Part shown: piece by piece, positions 50,371 through 60,761 of the stretch
Layout of the letters: each line of letters opens with the position of its first letter
How positions within the stretch are numbered: position 1 is the first letter of the stretch
NCBI RefSeq assembly: GCF_004193775.1
Contig: NC_041002.1
Location: 10,142,485-10,206,484, forward strand
DNA length: 64,000 nucleotides
Direction of reading: 5' to 3'
Source: Glycine soja
Taxonomy: Eukaryota; Streptophyta; Magnoliopsida; Fabales; Fabaceae
The notes under the pieces: model-generated
What the model was told of the DNA's origin: nothing
What the model saw: only the letters and a program-made list of their open reading frames with translations
Databases searched by the model: none
Program-made: the position numbers and the translations under genes

Positions 50371-50666
50371 TTCCGGCGACAAGCAGGGTTTGGTGCGCCT
50401 CGAAAAGCGCAACCCAACCCCACAAGTCGCGTGACCATCAGGTCACTCACGCGCCGTCACGCGCCCTCGCCGTTCGTTGCCCTCACCGGCGCGTGGCCGC
50501 CACGCGCCGTCTTCCCGGCGCCGGAATCCGGCCAGACCAGTGCCAAACGTCTCGTCGGCGCGTCCTGAGGCCATTCCAGCCCACAGTTTTTGGTTTCGAC
50601 ACTCGGAACGTGTCGACCTTGCTCATCTCTCCGTTTTCTCTTAGGGTTTTGTGCTCTTGAGTAGAA

Positions 50667-53600
50667 ATGGCTTCGTCTGGTCCAGTTCTCTCCTTCTCCG
50701 GAACTCCAACCATCACAACAGCTAAACTCAACTGGAAAAATTATCTATCTTGGTCCGCTTCAGTGGAGCTGTGGTTTCTCGGCCAAGGTCACCATGATCA
50801 CTTGGAGAAAGCTGCTGAGGAGGTTCCAATCGATAAAAGACCTGAATGGGAGAAGCTGGATTATCAGCTTTGTGCAGTTTTATGGCAATCAGTTGAGCCA
50901 GACGTTTTGGAGATCCTTAGATCATTCAAAACATGTTGTTCTTTCTGGAAGAAGGCTCGAGAAATCTTTGCCAATGATATTCAGAGTCTGTTTGATGCAA
51001 CCATGAAGGTTACAGCTCTCAAGCAAACCAACCACGATATGATTGCACACATAGGTAAAGCTCGGGCTGCAGTGGAAGAGTTGAAGAGGTTCCTTGTGGC
51101 TGACTCGCTGGAGGAAGTGAACAGAAAGCTGGATAAGTACTATATGGTTCTTATCTTGAGGAGTCTACATTCAGACTTTGATCATGTGCGTGATCAAGTC
51201 CTAGCTGGAGACCAAGTTCCATCGATGGACTCTCTCATCACTAGGCTGCTTCGTGTGCCTCATGCACTGAAAGAAGAAAATCCAGCTGAGGTAATGGAAA
51301 CATCAGCCATGGTTGCATCTCGGGGGAGAGGGGGAGGTCGGAACAGTAGAGGAGGTCGCAGTGGAAGAGGTGGACGTCCTCAATGCACATATTGCAAGAG
51401 GATGGGCCACACTCAAGAGAATTGTTACTCCCTGCATGGCTTCCCTGACAAAGTAGCTCAGGTAACTCAGACAGAAAAATCAGAGTCTAAGTTCTCTGAT
51501 AAAGAGTATCAGGAGTATCTGAAGCTAAAATCCGAGAAATCCAGCAGCCATGTTCCATCTTCCTCTGTACCATGTTATTCAACAGCATGTATTTCTCAAT
51601 CTGTTGACGGTCCCAGTCCTTGGATACTTGATTCAGGTGCCTCTGATCATATTTCTGGTAACAGGTCCTCCTTTACATCCATTTCTTTTCCAAAAATTCC
51701 TCATCTTGTTACTGTTGCTAATGGCTCCAAAGTTGCAGCTCAAGGGAGTGGTCAAGTATCTTTATCTTCCTCACTGAAGCTGGATTCTGTTTTGTTTATT
51801 CCACAGTGTCCCTATAATTTAATTTCATTGAGTCAGTTAACTCGTTCATTAAATTGTTCAGTAACCTTTACCGCTAATTCTTTTGTTATCCAGGAACATG
51901 GCACGGGTCGACTGATTGGAGAAGGACGTGAATCACGAGGACTTTACTACTTGAAGTCCAACTTTTCTGTCTCCTGTTCAGCAACTTCAAATCCCAAGCT
52001 TTTGCATGATCGTCTAGGACACCCAAGTCTACCAAAACTAAAATTGATGGTCCCTAGTTTGAAGAATCTTCGAGTCTTAGAATGTGAATCTTGTCAATTA
52101 GGAAAACATGTTAGGTCATCTTTTCCACAAACTGTTCAAAGATGTAATTCAGCTTTCTCCACCATTCATTCTGATATTTGGGGACCAAGCCGTGTTACAT
52201 CTTTTGGTTTTCGATATTTTGTAACTTTCATTGATGAATTTTCTAGATGTACTTGGGTCTATTTAATGAAAGACAGATCTGAACTTTTGCCTATCTTCAT
52301 GTCTTTCCTCAATGAAATTGAAAACCAATTTGAAAAAACAATTAAGATTTTCAGAAGTGATAATGCCAAAGAGTATTTCTCTCATGATTTCTCTTCTTTT
52401 TTATCTTCAAAAGGCATTCTACATCAATCTACATGTCCCCATACACCACAACAAAATGGTATAGCAGAAAGGAAAAATCGTCATCTCCTTGACACCGCAC
52501 GATCACTCATGTTAGCTTCTCATGTTCCTACACACCATTGGGGGGATGCGGTGCTTACTGCTTGTTTCTTAATTAACAGAATGCCTTCCTCCTTCCTTGA
52601 TAATCAAATTCCTCACTCAATCATTTTTCCTCATGACCATTTATTCCATGTTCCACCTAAAGTGTTTGGCTGTACTTGTTTTGTCCATGATCTCTCCCCT
52701 GGTTTAGATAAACTTTCTGCCCGAGCAATCAAGTGTGTATTTTTAGGTTATTCACGTCTTCAAAAGGGTTACAAATGCTACTCTCCATCTACCAGGAGAT
52801 ACTATATGTCTGCAGATGTAACCTTCTTTGAAGACACACCCTTCTTTCCATCATCTACGAACCATTCTTCTTCCATCCAGGATGTTCTTCCGATTCCCTC
52901 TCCATGTCCTCTAGGTACCTCACACCAAGATGTCAGTGAAGTTCCATCCTCTCCAGCACATCCACCTGAAGTTGCTCCTCCACCACTTCTTACATATCAA
53001 CGCAGGATACAGCCAGTTGGTTCTATAGTATCTGAAGATCCTCCTGATTCTCATCCTTCCTCAATCAATCCTCAGGCCATGGATCCTGCTACTTCTCATC
53101 CGTCTGATTCAGACTGGCCCATTGCCATCCGCAAAGGTACTAGATCCTCTCGTAATCCTCATCCTATCTATAACTTTCTAAGCTATCATCGTTTGTCTCC
53201 TTCATATTCTTCCTTTGTTTTCTCTCTATCTTCACATTATGTTCCTTCTAATATTCATGAGGCACTGAGTCATCCTGGATGGCGACAGGCTATGATTGAT
53301 GAAATGCAGGCTCTTGAACATAGTGGTACTTGGGAACTTGTTCCCCTTCCTCCTGGTAAGAAGGCTGTGGGTTGCAGATGGGTTTATACAGTTAAGGTTG
53401 GGCCTAATGGTGAGATTGATCGACTTAAGGCTCGCTTAGTGGCTAAAGGTTATACTCAGGTATATGGCCTTGATTATTGTGACACTTTCTCTCCAGTCGC
53501 TAAGATCACTACTGTCCGTTTGTTTCTTGCTATGGCTGCCATGCGTCATTGGCCCCTCCATCAGCTTGATATTAAAAATGCATTCCTTCATGGTGACCTT

Positions 53601-54782
53601 GAGGAAGAGATCTATATGGAGCAACCTCCTGGGTTTGTTGCTCAGGGGGAGTATGATCTTGTGTGTAAGCTGCGTCGATCTCTCTATGGGTTGAAGCAAT
53701 CCCCTCGGGCTTGGTTTGGTAAATTCAGTCATATTGTTAAACTCTTTGGGTTGAAACGAAGTGAAGCTGATCATTCTGTTTTTTATTGTTATTCATCCCC
53801 TGGGAAATGTGTTTATTTGATAGTATATGTTGATGATATAGTGATTACAGGGAATGATGCTACTAAGATTGTTCAGCTAAAGGAGCACTTATTCAGTCAT
53901 TTCCAAACCAAAGACCTAGGGTATTTGAAGTACTTCCTTGGTATTGAGGTAGCTCAATCAGGAGATGGTGTTGTGATCTCACAGAGAAAGTATGCTCTTG
54001 ACATTTTGGAGGAGACAGGCATGCAGAATTGTAGACCTGTTGATAGTCCTATGGATCCGAATCTGAAGCTCATGGCAGATCAAAGTGAAATCTATCATGA
54101 TCCCGAAAGATATAGGAGACTTGTGGGAAAACTAATTTATCTCACCATTACAAGACCTGATATTTCCTTTGCTGTTGGAGTGGTGAGTCAATTTATGCAA
54201 AATCCTCGTGCTGATCATTGGAATGCTGTTACACGTATTCTTAGATACATAAAGAGAGCTCCTGGACAAGGATTGCTTTATGAAGACAAAGGTAACACAC
54301 AAATATCTGGATATTGTGATGCGGACTGGGCTGGATGTCCCATGGATAGGAGATCCACATCAGGATACTGTGTCTCCATTGGGGGAAATGTTATCTCTTG
54401 GAAAAGTAAGAAGCAAGCTGTTGTTGCTCGATCTAGTGCAGAAGCTGAGTACAGATCTATGGCTATGGTTACATGTGAACTTATGTGGGTCAAACAAATT
54501 CTTGAAGAGTTGAAATTCTGCAAAGTGATGCAAATGAAGTTATATTGTGATAATCAGGCTGCTCTTCACATTGCTTCAAACCCAGTCTTCCATGAGAGGA
54601 CCAAGCACATAGAGATTGACTGTCACTTTATTCGGGAGAAGCTATTGTCCAAAGAGATTGCCACTGAGTTCATTAACTCTAATGATCAGCCAGCTGATAT
54701 TTTGACTAAGTCCTTAAGGGGGCCTAGGATTCAGTTTATATGTTCCAAGCTTGGTGCATATGATTTATATGCTCCAGCTTGA
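50667..54782 (+). CDS. Copia C gag-pol polyprotein, intact
   Basis: One 1371-aa frame. Gag/UBN2-type region ~20-200; Gly/Arg-rich stretch then CCHC knuckle (CTYCKRMGHTQENC, from residue 240); retropepsin WILDSGASDH (319; catalytic Asp322); GAG-pre-integrase with LLHDRLGHPS; integrase with Asp503, Asp565 and Glu601 in D-D-35-E spacing; RT with LKARLVAKGYTQ and YVDDI (Asp1056 and Asp1057); RNase H with YCDADWAG (Asp1218) and SSAEAEYRSMA; C-terminus LYAPA. All catalytic residues are present and there is no stop, so the element may be able to move. The ATG at 50667 is in MASSGPVLSFSGTPTITTAKLNWKNYL-type context typical of plant copia gag starts. It ends just before the polypurine tract. Confidence 0.95.
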   Translation: MASSGPVLSFSGTPTITTAKLNWKNYLSWSASVELWFLGQGHHDHLEKAAEEVPIDKRPEWEKLDYQLCAVLWQSVEPDVLEILRSFKTCCSFWKKAREIFANDIQSLFDATMKVTALKQTNHDMIAHIGKARAAVEELKRFLVADSLEEVNRKLDKYYMVLILRSLHSDFDHVRDQVLAGDQVPSMDSLITRLLRVPHALKEENPAEVMETSAMVASRGRGGGRNSRGGRSGRGGRPQCTYCKRMGHTQENCYSLHGFPDKVAQVTQTEKSESKFSDKEYQEYLKLKSEKSSSHVPSSSVPCYSTACISQSVDGPSPWILDSGASDHISGNRSSFTSISFPKIPHLVTVANGSKVAAQGSGQVSLSSSLKLDSVLFIPQCPYNLISLSQLTRSLNCSVTFTANSFVIQEHGTGRLIGEGRESRGLYYLKSNFSVSCSATSNPKLLHDRLGHPSLPKLKLMVPSLKNLRVLECESCQLGKHVRSSFPQTVQRCNSAFSTIHSDIWGPSRVTSFGFRYFVTFIDEFSRCTWVYLMKDRSELLPIFMSFLNEIENQFEKTIKIFRSDNAKEYFSHDFSSFLSSKGILHQSTCPHTPQQNGIAERKNRHLLDTARSLMLASHVPTHHWGDAVLTACFLINRMPSSFLDNQIPHSIIFPHDHLFHVPPKVFGCTCFVHDLSPGLDKLSARAIKCVFLGYSRLQKGYKCYSPSTRRYYMSADVTFFEDTPFFPSSTNHSSSIQDVLPIPSPCPLGTSHQDVSEVPSSPAHPPEVAPPPLLTYQRRIQPVGSIVSEDPPDSHPSSINPQAMDPATSHPSDSDWPIAIRKGTRSSRNPHPIYNFLSYHRLSPSYSSFVFSLSSHYVPSNIHEALSHPGWRQAMIDEMQALEHSGTWELVPLPPGKKAVGCRWVYTVKVGPNGEIDRLKARLVAKGYTQVYGLDYCDTFSPVAKITTVRLFLAMAAMRHWPLHQLDIKNAFLHGDLEEEIYMEQPPGFVAQGEYDLVCKLRRSLYGLKQSPRAWFGKFSHIVKLFGLKRSEADHSVFYCYSSPGKCVYLIVYVDDIVITGNDATKIVQLKEHLFSHFQTKDLGYLKYFLGIEVAQSGDGVVISQRKYALDILEETGMQNCRPVDSPMDPNLKLMADQSEIYHDPERYRRLVGKLIYLTITRPDISFAVGVVSQFMQNPRADHWNAVTRILRYIKRAPGQGLLYEDKGNTQISGYCDADWAGCPMDRRSTSGYCVSIGGNVISWKSKKQAVVARSSAEAEYRSMAMVTCELMWVKQILEELKFCKVMQMKLYCDNQAALHIASNPVFHERTKHIEIDCHFIREKLLSKEIATEFINSNDQPADILTKSLRGPRIQFICSKLGAYDLYAPA

Positions 54783-54789
54783 GGGGGAG
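54781..54789 (+). other. Copia C polypurine tract
   Basis: GAGGGGGAG lies directly before the 3' LTR and overlaps the stop codon of the polyprotein by two bases; the plus-strand primer for reverse transcription. Confidence 0.85.
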
Positions 54790-54996
54790 TGTTATAATTA
54801 TGTGTATCTATTGAGAGATTTTCTGTTGTTTAGCTTTCTTAGTTTTCCTGCTTAGCTTGTTGTAGAAGACAGCAGTATGGCTTGTCTTGTCAAGCTGTCC
54901 CTTTCTTCCTTGATGTATATATATATGTTATTTTGAATGAAATAAAGTAAGCAAGTGAGAGAATAGTTCTTCCTCACTCTAGTCACAGCTTCAACT
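54790..54996 (+). repeat. Copia C 3' LTR
   Basis: 207 bp; no difference from the 5' LTR was noticed on reading both. Confidence 0.92.
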
Positions 54997-57900
54997 GCAG
55001 TAATTTGGCCACTCCTTAGGGGAGTCGTGGGTAAAGCATCTCAGGTACATTTCAAGGCATTTGTTTAAGGCTTCAGATTGACCATCCAACTGGGGGTGGT
55101 AAGTAGTTGTTAAGTTGATTGTAGTGCCATTGAGTTTGAACATTTGCTGCCAAAACTGACTAGTGAAAGCCTTGTCTCTGTCTGATACAATTGACTTGGG
55201 AAAATCATGCAATTTGACTATGTTTTTGACAAACACTTCAGCAACTTGTTTACTATTATAATCAAACTTAAGAGTGAAAAAATGGGCATACTTAGATAGT
55301 CTATCTATCACCACTAATATCACTGTGAAGCCATTGGAAGGAGGAAGTCCGGTGATGAAATCCATTGCTAGGTCTTCCCAAATTTGCATAGGAATAGGGA
55401 GAGGTTGTAATAACCCCAATGGCAGCATAGTGTCACTTTTAGCTTGTTGACAAGTTAAACATTGTTGCACAAATTCCTTTACATCTTTATGCATACCTTT
55501 CCAATAGAATTGCAAGGCTATTCTAGACAAGGTCCTGGCCACTCCAGCATGTCCACCAATCAAAGAAGTGTTAAATTCATGCAAAATTCGCTTCACCAAC
55601 TCATGATTACTAGGAATCACCAACCTGCCCTTCCAATACAGTAGTTGATCCTAAACTGAATAGTGAGGATCAGATGCTTTGTTCTATAAGCATAGCTCCC
55701 TTAAGGCCTGCAACTGAGAATCAACTTGTATTGCCTCTTTCAACAACTGAATTAACTTGAGTTTTGGTTTAGACCATGCCATGAAAAATGATCTAGACAA
55801 GGAATCTGCAGCTAAATTCTCTTTGTCCGGTTTGTATTCAATAGAGAAGTCATATCCTAGCAATTTATGTAGCCATTTCTGTTGTTCTGGTGTTTGGATT
55901 GCTTGCTCAGTGAGTGACTTGAGGCTTCTTTGGTCAGTTTTGATCACAAATCGGTGCCCAAGTAAATAATGTCTGAATTTTGCAACTGCTTCTCTGATGG
56001 CATAGAACTCCCTTATATAAGCTGACTGTCTTTGCATCCTAGGTGTGAGCTTCTTAGAGAAAAAAGCTATTGGGTGTTGTTCCTGACTCAATACAGCCCC
56101 AATGCCTATACCAAAGGCATCAATTTCCAATGTAAAGGCTTTGGAAAAATCAGGCAATGCCAGTACTGGTGCCTTGGTAATTGCGGCTTTCAAAATGTCA
56201 AAAGCCATGGAAGTGTGGTCATTCCAATGGAAGTTTTCCTTCTTCAACAGATTGGATAAAGGAGCTGCGATTGACGCATAACCTTTGATAAATTTCCTGT
56301 AGTATCCAGTCAGACCGAGGAAGCCTCTCAATTGCTTCAGATTTGTAGGATATGGCCAATTCAGGACTGCTTGAACCTTTTCTTGATCCATTGTTACTCC
56401 CTTGCCTGATACTGTGTGGCCCAAGTAATCCACCTCTTGTAACCCAAATGAACATTTGGATAATTTGGCATACAACTTATGTTGTTGTAACACTTTCAGC
56501 ACTGTTTCCAAATGTTGTAAATGAGCTGACGAGTTTGGACTGTATATAAGTATGTCATAAAAAAAAACTAGTACTAATTTCCTTAAATAGCACTGAAATA
56601 CCTCATTCATGAGAGACTGAAATGTAGCAGGGGCATTAGTGAGCCCAAATGGCATGACAAGCCATTCATAATGCCCTTGATGTGTCCTGAAAGCTGTTTT
56701 ATGCCTGTCCTCATTTACTAGTATTTGGTGATAACCAGATCTCAAATCAAGCTTTGAGAAATATACTGCCCCATGTAGTTCATCAATTAGTTCATCAACA
56801 GTGGGAATAAGAAAGCTATCTTTGATTGTGATGGCATTCAAGGCCCTGTAATCTGTGCAAAATCTCCAAGTGCCATCCTTCTTCTTGACAAGAATGATTG
56901 GAGATGAAAAAGGGCTTGTGCTAGGGGCAATAATCCCTTCCTTGAGCATGTCAGCTATCATTACTTCAATCTGATCCTTCCAGCTGTGAGGATACCTATA
57001 TGGCTTGACTTTTATTGGTCCAGCACCTTCAACCAATGGGATTGAATGATTGTGAGTTCTGCTAGGGGGTAATCCTGATGGCACATCAAAGACTGTTCTA
57101 TAAGTGTAAAGTATCATGACCAGTTCTGGTTCCATATCAACCAGTATATCTAATAACTGATCCTGTGGACCATCCAACCTTGAGTATTGTAAAGTAAACA
57201 GTTCTGCAATGGCATGCGTATGCTGCATTCTTCTCATGTGATTAAATTGAGCCTGTTGTGGTAGGGAGGGTCTCTCGCCATGTAAGGTGATAAATTGATT
57301 ACCCAAGTAAAACTTCAATGTCAGAGTACTATAATTAGAAAGATGAGGCCCAATTGTTGCCAACCATGTAGCCCCAAGCACTAGATCAGCACTAGAAACT
57401 GGAAGTAGGTACACTGGTAGCTTCAGTGTATGACCTTGGATTTTCACCTCCAAGTCTTGAATTAATCCTTCAGCAGTCAAGGCATTTCCATTTCCAACCA
57501 AAACCAGCAAATTAGGAATTGGTTCTACAGGTAACTTCAGGCATTGAGCTAGTCTAGGCTGGAGGAAGTTATCTGAACTCCCACTATCTAGTAGAATCTG
57601 CACTCCCACTCCATTTATTGAGCCTTTTAAAGCATTATAAGACAAATGATGATCTTGCAAATTGGGGTCACCAGCTGTCTCAACCTTGTCTGGTGGATCT
57701 GGTTGTAATGTAGGTTCATCCTCTTCTTCCCACTGTAGAACAAAATATTGCTTATTAGGACAATGATGGCTAGGGGAAAACTTGTCATCACAAGTAAAGC
57801 ATAGGCCTCTTTCTCTTCTCAACTGCATTTCTGCCGATGTCATTTTCTTAACATTGATAGGTTTGGTGGGTGGTGTGGGTAATAGTGAGGGTAAGCTTGT

Positions 57901-58617
57901 GGATTTTAGGGATTAAGGGCTGTTTTGGTTTGGGTTTAGGTGTATATTTCTCTTCATAGAGTTTGGCCAACGAAACTGTTCTGAGGAGTGATGTAGGTGA
58001 TTGCGCAATGACATCCCTTCTGATATCAGGTTTTAATCCTCCCACAAAGCAATCCAATAGAGCTTCTTGTGTAATTCCTTATACTCGATTAGCTAAAGCT
58101 GTGAACTGCACGTAATATGACTGAACTGAACCAATTTGAGTGAGTTTAAACAACTGAGATCTTGGACATTCATACGGTGAGGGGCCAAATTCTGTCTCTA
58201 AGGCTCGCGTAAAAGCAATCCATGTTTTCAATGAATTTTCATGAGTCATCATTTGGTACCAAGGCACAACCTCTTTATCCAAGTGAATTGAAGCAATAAT
58301 CAATTGTTGTTCATCCGGTGTTTTATAATAGTTAAAAAACTGTTCAGCCTTGAATATCCATTGTAAAACATCTGATCCATCAAATTTGGAAAAATCAATC
58401 TTAACATTCCTAACCTGAAAAGGGTGATTGTTCATAGCCAGTGATGTACTCCCAGGATCTCCAGTTTTATCCTTGAGTGTCATCTCCAGTGTTGTTTCTA
58501 AGGTCTCAAACCGAGCAGCATATTCTTTATTGCGGTTTTCCATCATTTCCAGGATCCTTTTGACATCCCCTGTAAGCTCCTTCATGCGTGTGTTGTCCGC
58601 CATGAAGCAATGAAAGC

Positions 58618-59016
58618 ACATTGGAGGAAATTAATGAAGGCAAGAATGGAAGGAATTTAGTAGCAGTGGAAAACAAATGCAAGAGATAATTAGGAATTAT
58701 CCTCCATTAAAATAAGAAACCACGGTTTACAGCCACCAAAAGAAAAAAACAGTAACCGCACCAAAAGGGAACAAAATGCTAAAAAGAAGGAAGATCCAGA
58801 GAGAGAATGGGATCATACGATAATTCTCCCCCCCCCCCCCACTCTGCTATAACTGCCTAATATAAATACTACTCCTTATGCCAATAGAAATCCTTCTGTT
58901 TGGAATTTGGTATTTTGGGCCGGGCCCTTTTCCTTAATTTCCTTGCTTCTTCCATCATGTGCTCTTCACCCTCTTCCTTGTCCAATGTCCTTTCTGCCCT
59001 TCCTTTCATTGTTACA
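58618..59016 (-). repeat. Gypsy B 5' LTR
   Basis: Matches 48975-49369 with scattered differences and a longer C-run (58828-58840). Its inner edge is altered (ACATTGGAGG where the other LTR reads TGTAATGGAGG). Confidence 0.88.
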
Positions 59017-59498
59017 CACCACCTCTATCGTCCAGGGAAATTCCGTCACCCTCCGCTGCGATAGCAATTGGAAGCGCCCCGCCGTCACCGTGGTCTTCGT
59101 CTACGTCATCCTCATGGCCTTCGCCCCCATGCCACGGGTCCTCGCCGCCACAACGTGCACTTCACCGTCGTGGATTCGTATCCTCGTTCATGCAATTACC
59201 TCTAGCGTGGAGGTGTATTTGATGACACTGCTGAGCCTCACTCTTGTGGCTTTCGTAATCAAAGATGGGGTGTGAGAGAACAAAGGGCCTGTTGTGTGAG
59301 AGGAGAGAATTTGAAATTCTTACCAATTAGGTGAAATTTCAATTCCTACAATTTTAGATTGTTAAAATTCTTTTAAAATTTGAGCATAAATTTAAATTCT
59401 TGAAATCCTGTGTCCAAACAACTAAATTATGATAAGGATATTTCAAATTCACTAAAAAAATAAATTTCCTTATTTAAATACCCCATCCAAGCATAGAG

Positions 59499-59645
59499 TA
59501 ATCAGGTTCCATGATTTTAGGAGCCTGCTACTGATAATGGGTGAAACAAAATCAGAAACTAACTTATCCATAACAGCAAAATAACAAATTTGACTTATTC
59601 AAACTAAAACTACTTTGGCAGCATCTCAAAGGCACGATCTCAACA
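59499..59645 (-). repeat. Copia A 5' LTR, distal part
   Basis: Continues the LTR begun at 48190; ends CTCAACA at 59645, after which S9A intron 7 sequence resumes. Confidence 0.8.
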
Positions 59646-60761
59646 TATTTGAATGTCTGTTTATTACTTTGCTTTGCATAATTCACTATGCCCCATTTAG
59701 TAGTATGATTTGAAATTTAATTTTGATTTATATACAAAGTTCCTTTTTCAATGTAATACTTAGTTTAGCCTGCTTTGTAATGTGTAAATATATAGTGACT
59801 ATTCTTCCAATTGCTAATATTAAGTCAAACTGCTTTTAAAATTGTCGTCCCCCAATGTTTGCAGAAAGAGTTTTTTTTTTTTACTTTATAATTTTTTGTT
59901 TTAGTGAACAATTTATGATATATATTTCCTGTTGATGTTATAGTTTTTTATTTTTCCTTAGCCTTGGTCTTGCCTAATAAAACACGCACAATAATTGTAG
60001 TATGGTATGTGGTAACATGGTTCTGTTGCTGTCAAGTGATTTTGAAAAATGAAATTTAGACATAAAAAAGCACATTATATGACTTAAGTTTCCATGCAGT
60101 ACTCTATGTGATGATTAGTTTCTTCTTTAGCTATATGTTAATATACTAAAAAATAAGACTTTCCTGGTATGCTACAACTTATTTGCAAGAACAGCCGCAC
60201 AACGGAGGAATTTATTGCAATTGCATTGTTGCGTACCTGCCCTTCCAGATCTTTTGACATTGTAATCTGTATAATAATTTCAAGAGTTTGTCCTATGTTG
60301 CTTCATTAAATTATGTACAAAACTAGAAGATTTGAAAAGAAAAATTTGGTTGTAATTTTCACTGGTCAACTCCAATCTATACATCCTGTTTTGCCGTTAC
60401 CCTTTATAATCTATATTTTGGAGACACTATAAATGCTATTCATTTATAATTGTGGGAGATGAGCCTTTGATGTATTCGATAGTTCATAGTACTGTGACTT
60501 GTGATGATAGTTTAGCTTCAGATTTTGTAATTTTAAGGCATCAGTTATTGAATCAATTGTTGCATATAGGCACATCTCAAATCTACTCAGTGAGCATACA
60601 TAATTACTAATAGTACTTTAAATTCATTAAATGTGTATTGCTACCTTGAATGTTATCATTTAATGTTTATGATCGTTGAAGTATTATATCTTGCTGCTTT
60701 AACTTTGAAACTTATATATTAAACTTCTTTACTTTTGTCGGGTTTGGGTGACTGCACACAG
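59646..60761 (+). other. Remainder of S9A intron 7
   Basis: No gene or element recognised; ends at a TGCACACAG acceptor at 60761. Confidence 0.6.

Larger units (their letters stand above)
50065..54996 (+). mobile_element. Ty1/copia element C, complete and young
   Basis: Two 207-bp LTRs that appear identical by eye (50065-50271 and 54790-54996), a primer site next to the 5' LTR, a polypurine tract next to the 3' LTR and an uninterrupted 1371-codon polyprotein. GCAGT flanks both ends (50060-50064 and 54997-55001). It interrupts integrase of gypsy B in the opposite orientation. The LTR starts TGTTATAATT; its 3' end as set by the duplication is CAACT rather than the usual CA. Confidence 0.93.
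49222..58621 (-). pseudogene. Gypsy B gag-pol with chromodomain, broken
   Basis: Pieces on minus: gag (58621-58079, stop, then 58057-57848), pol frame of 719 codons (57843-55684), integrase (55623-55002), then beyond copia C the rest of integrase (about 50059-49692) and a C-terminal chromodomain (KLVQWQGFEENQATWED, 49647-49222, overlapping the LTR). Visible motifs: knuckle CFTCDDKFSPSHHC, protease LLDSGSSDN, RT KKKDGTWRFCTDYRALN, integrase HHCC and YHPQLDGQSE. The RT catalytic box reads FFYDILIYS where FFDDILIYS is usual, a loss of one catalytic Asp (codon 56557-56559). A stop in gag near 58079, a shift near 57845 and stops between 55684 and 55623 also disable it. Confidence 0.9.
48975..59016 (-). 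mobile_element. Ty3/gypsy chromovirus element B, CACCA target duplication
   Basis: LTRs begin TGTAACAATG and end near CATTACA on minus. CACCA flanks both sides (48970-48974 and 59017-59021). Gag, protease, RT, RNase H, integrase and a chromodomain follow in gypsy order on minus. The element is inserted in the coding fragment of element D and is itself interrupted in integrase by copia C at 50065-54996. LTR differences and several coding lesions show that it is older than copia C. Confidence 0.9.
48758..59275 (+). pseudogene. Captured gene fragment in element D, split by gypsy B
   Basis: A GC-rich reading frame opens at the ATG at 48758, has one TGA at 48878-48880, and runs to the gypsy B insertion at 48974. 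When the CACCA duplication is counted once it stays in the same frame from 59022 to a stop at 59275. Three hydrophobic stretches (around LLCTCALFALSLVAVV, AVTVVFVYVILMAF and VYLMTLLSLTLVAFVI) suggest a small membrane protein or piece of one. I do not recognise the family. GC content is far above the AT-rich surroundings, which fits transduplication of a host gene. Confidence 0.5.
48321..59498. mobile_element. Tourist/PIF-like element D carrying a gene fragment, split by gypsy B
   Basis: Ends CCTTGTGTTCGGATG (48321-48335) and CATCCAAGCATAGAG (59484-59498) are imperfect inverted repeats that continue inward (AAATATTTGAAA and its counterpart). TAA flanks both sides (48318-48320, 59499-59501). 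The intact copia LTR copy, which has TAA at the same place, supports this target duplication. Three-base TAA/TTA targets are typical of PIF/Harbinger elements. Outside gypsy B about 1.1 kb remains, with a GC-rich coding fragment in the middle. Confidence 0.65.
45693..59645 (-). mobile_element. Ty1/copia element A, old, heavily interrupted
   Basis: LTRs start TGTTGAGATCGTGCC on minus and end AAAACCA. The 3' LTR is 45693-45980. The 5' LTR is split into 48190-48320 and 59499-59645 by element D. A tRNA-iMet-type primer site (minus strand TGGTATCAGAGC, + strand around 48173-48184) follows the 5' LTR, and a purine tract (AGGCAAGGAGGAG) precedes the 3' LTR. Only gag and the start of pol remain. It lies in intron 7 of the S9A gene. 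Flanks are TTTAT (left) and TATTT (right), so no clean target duplication was found. Confidence 0.8.

Noticed and set aside
50271..50731. Arg/Pro-rich 129-codon frame and its antisense in the copia C leader
   Set aside because: Product of the triplet repeat; out of frame with gag and without family support.
53436..54523. Minus-strand frames inside the copia C polyprotein
   Set aside because: Antisense shadows of RT and RNase H.
45688..59650. Target duplication for copia A (TTTAT versus TATTT)
   Set aside because: The two flanks do not match, so I claim no duplication; a small deletion or different LTR edge is possible.
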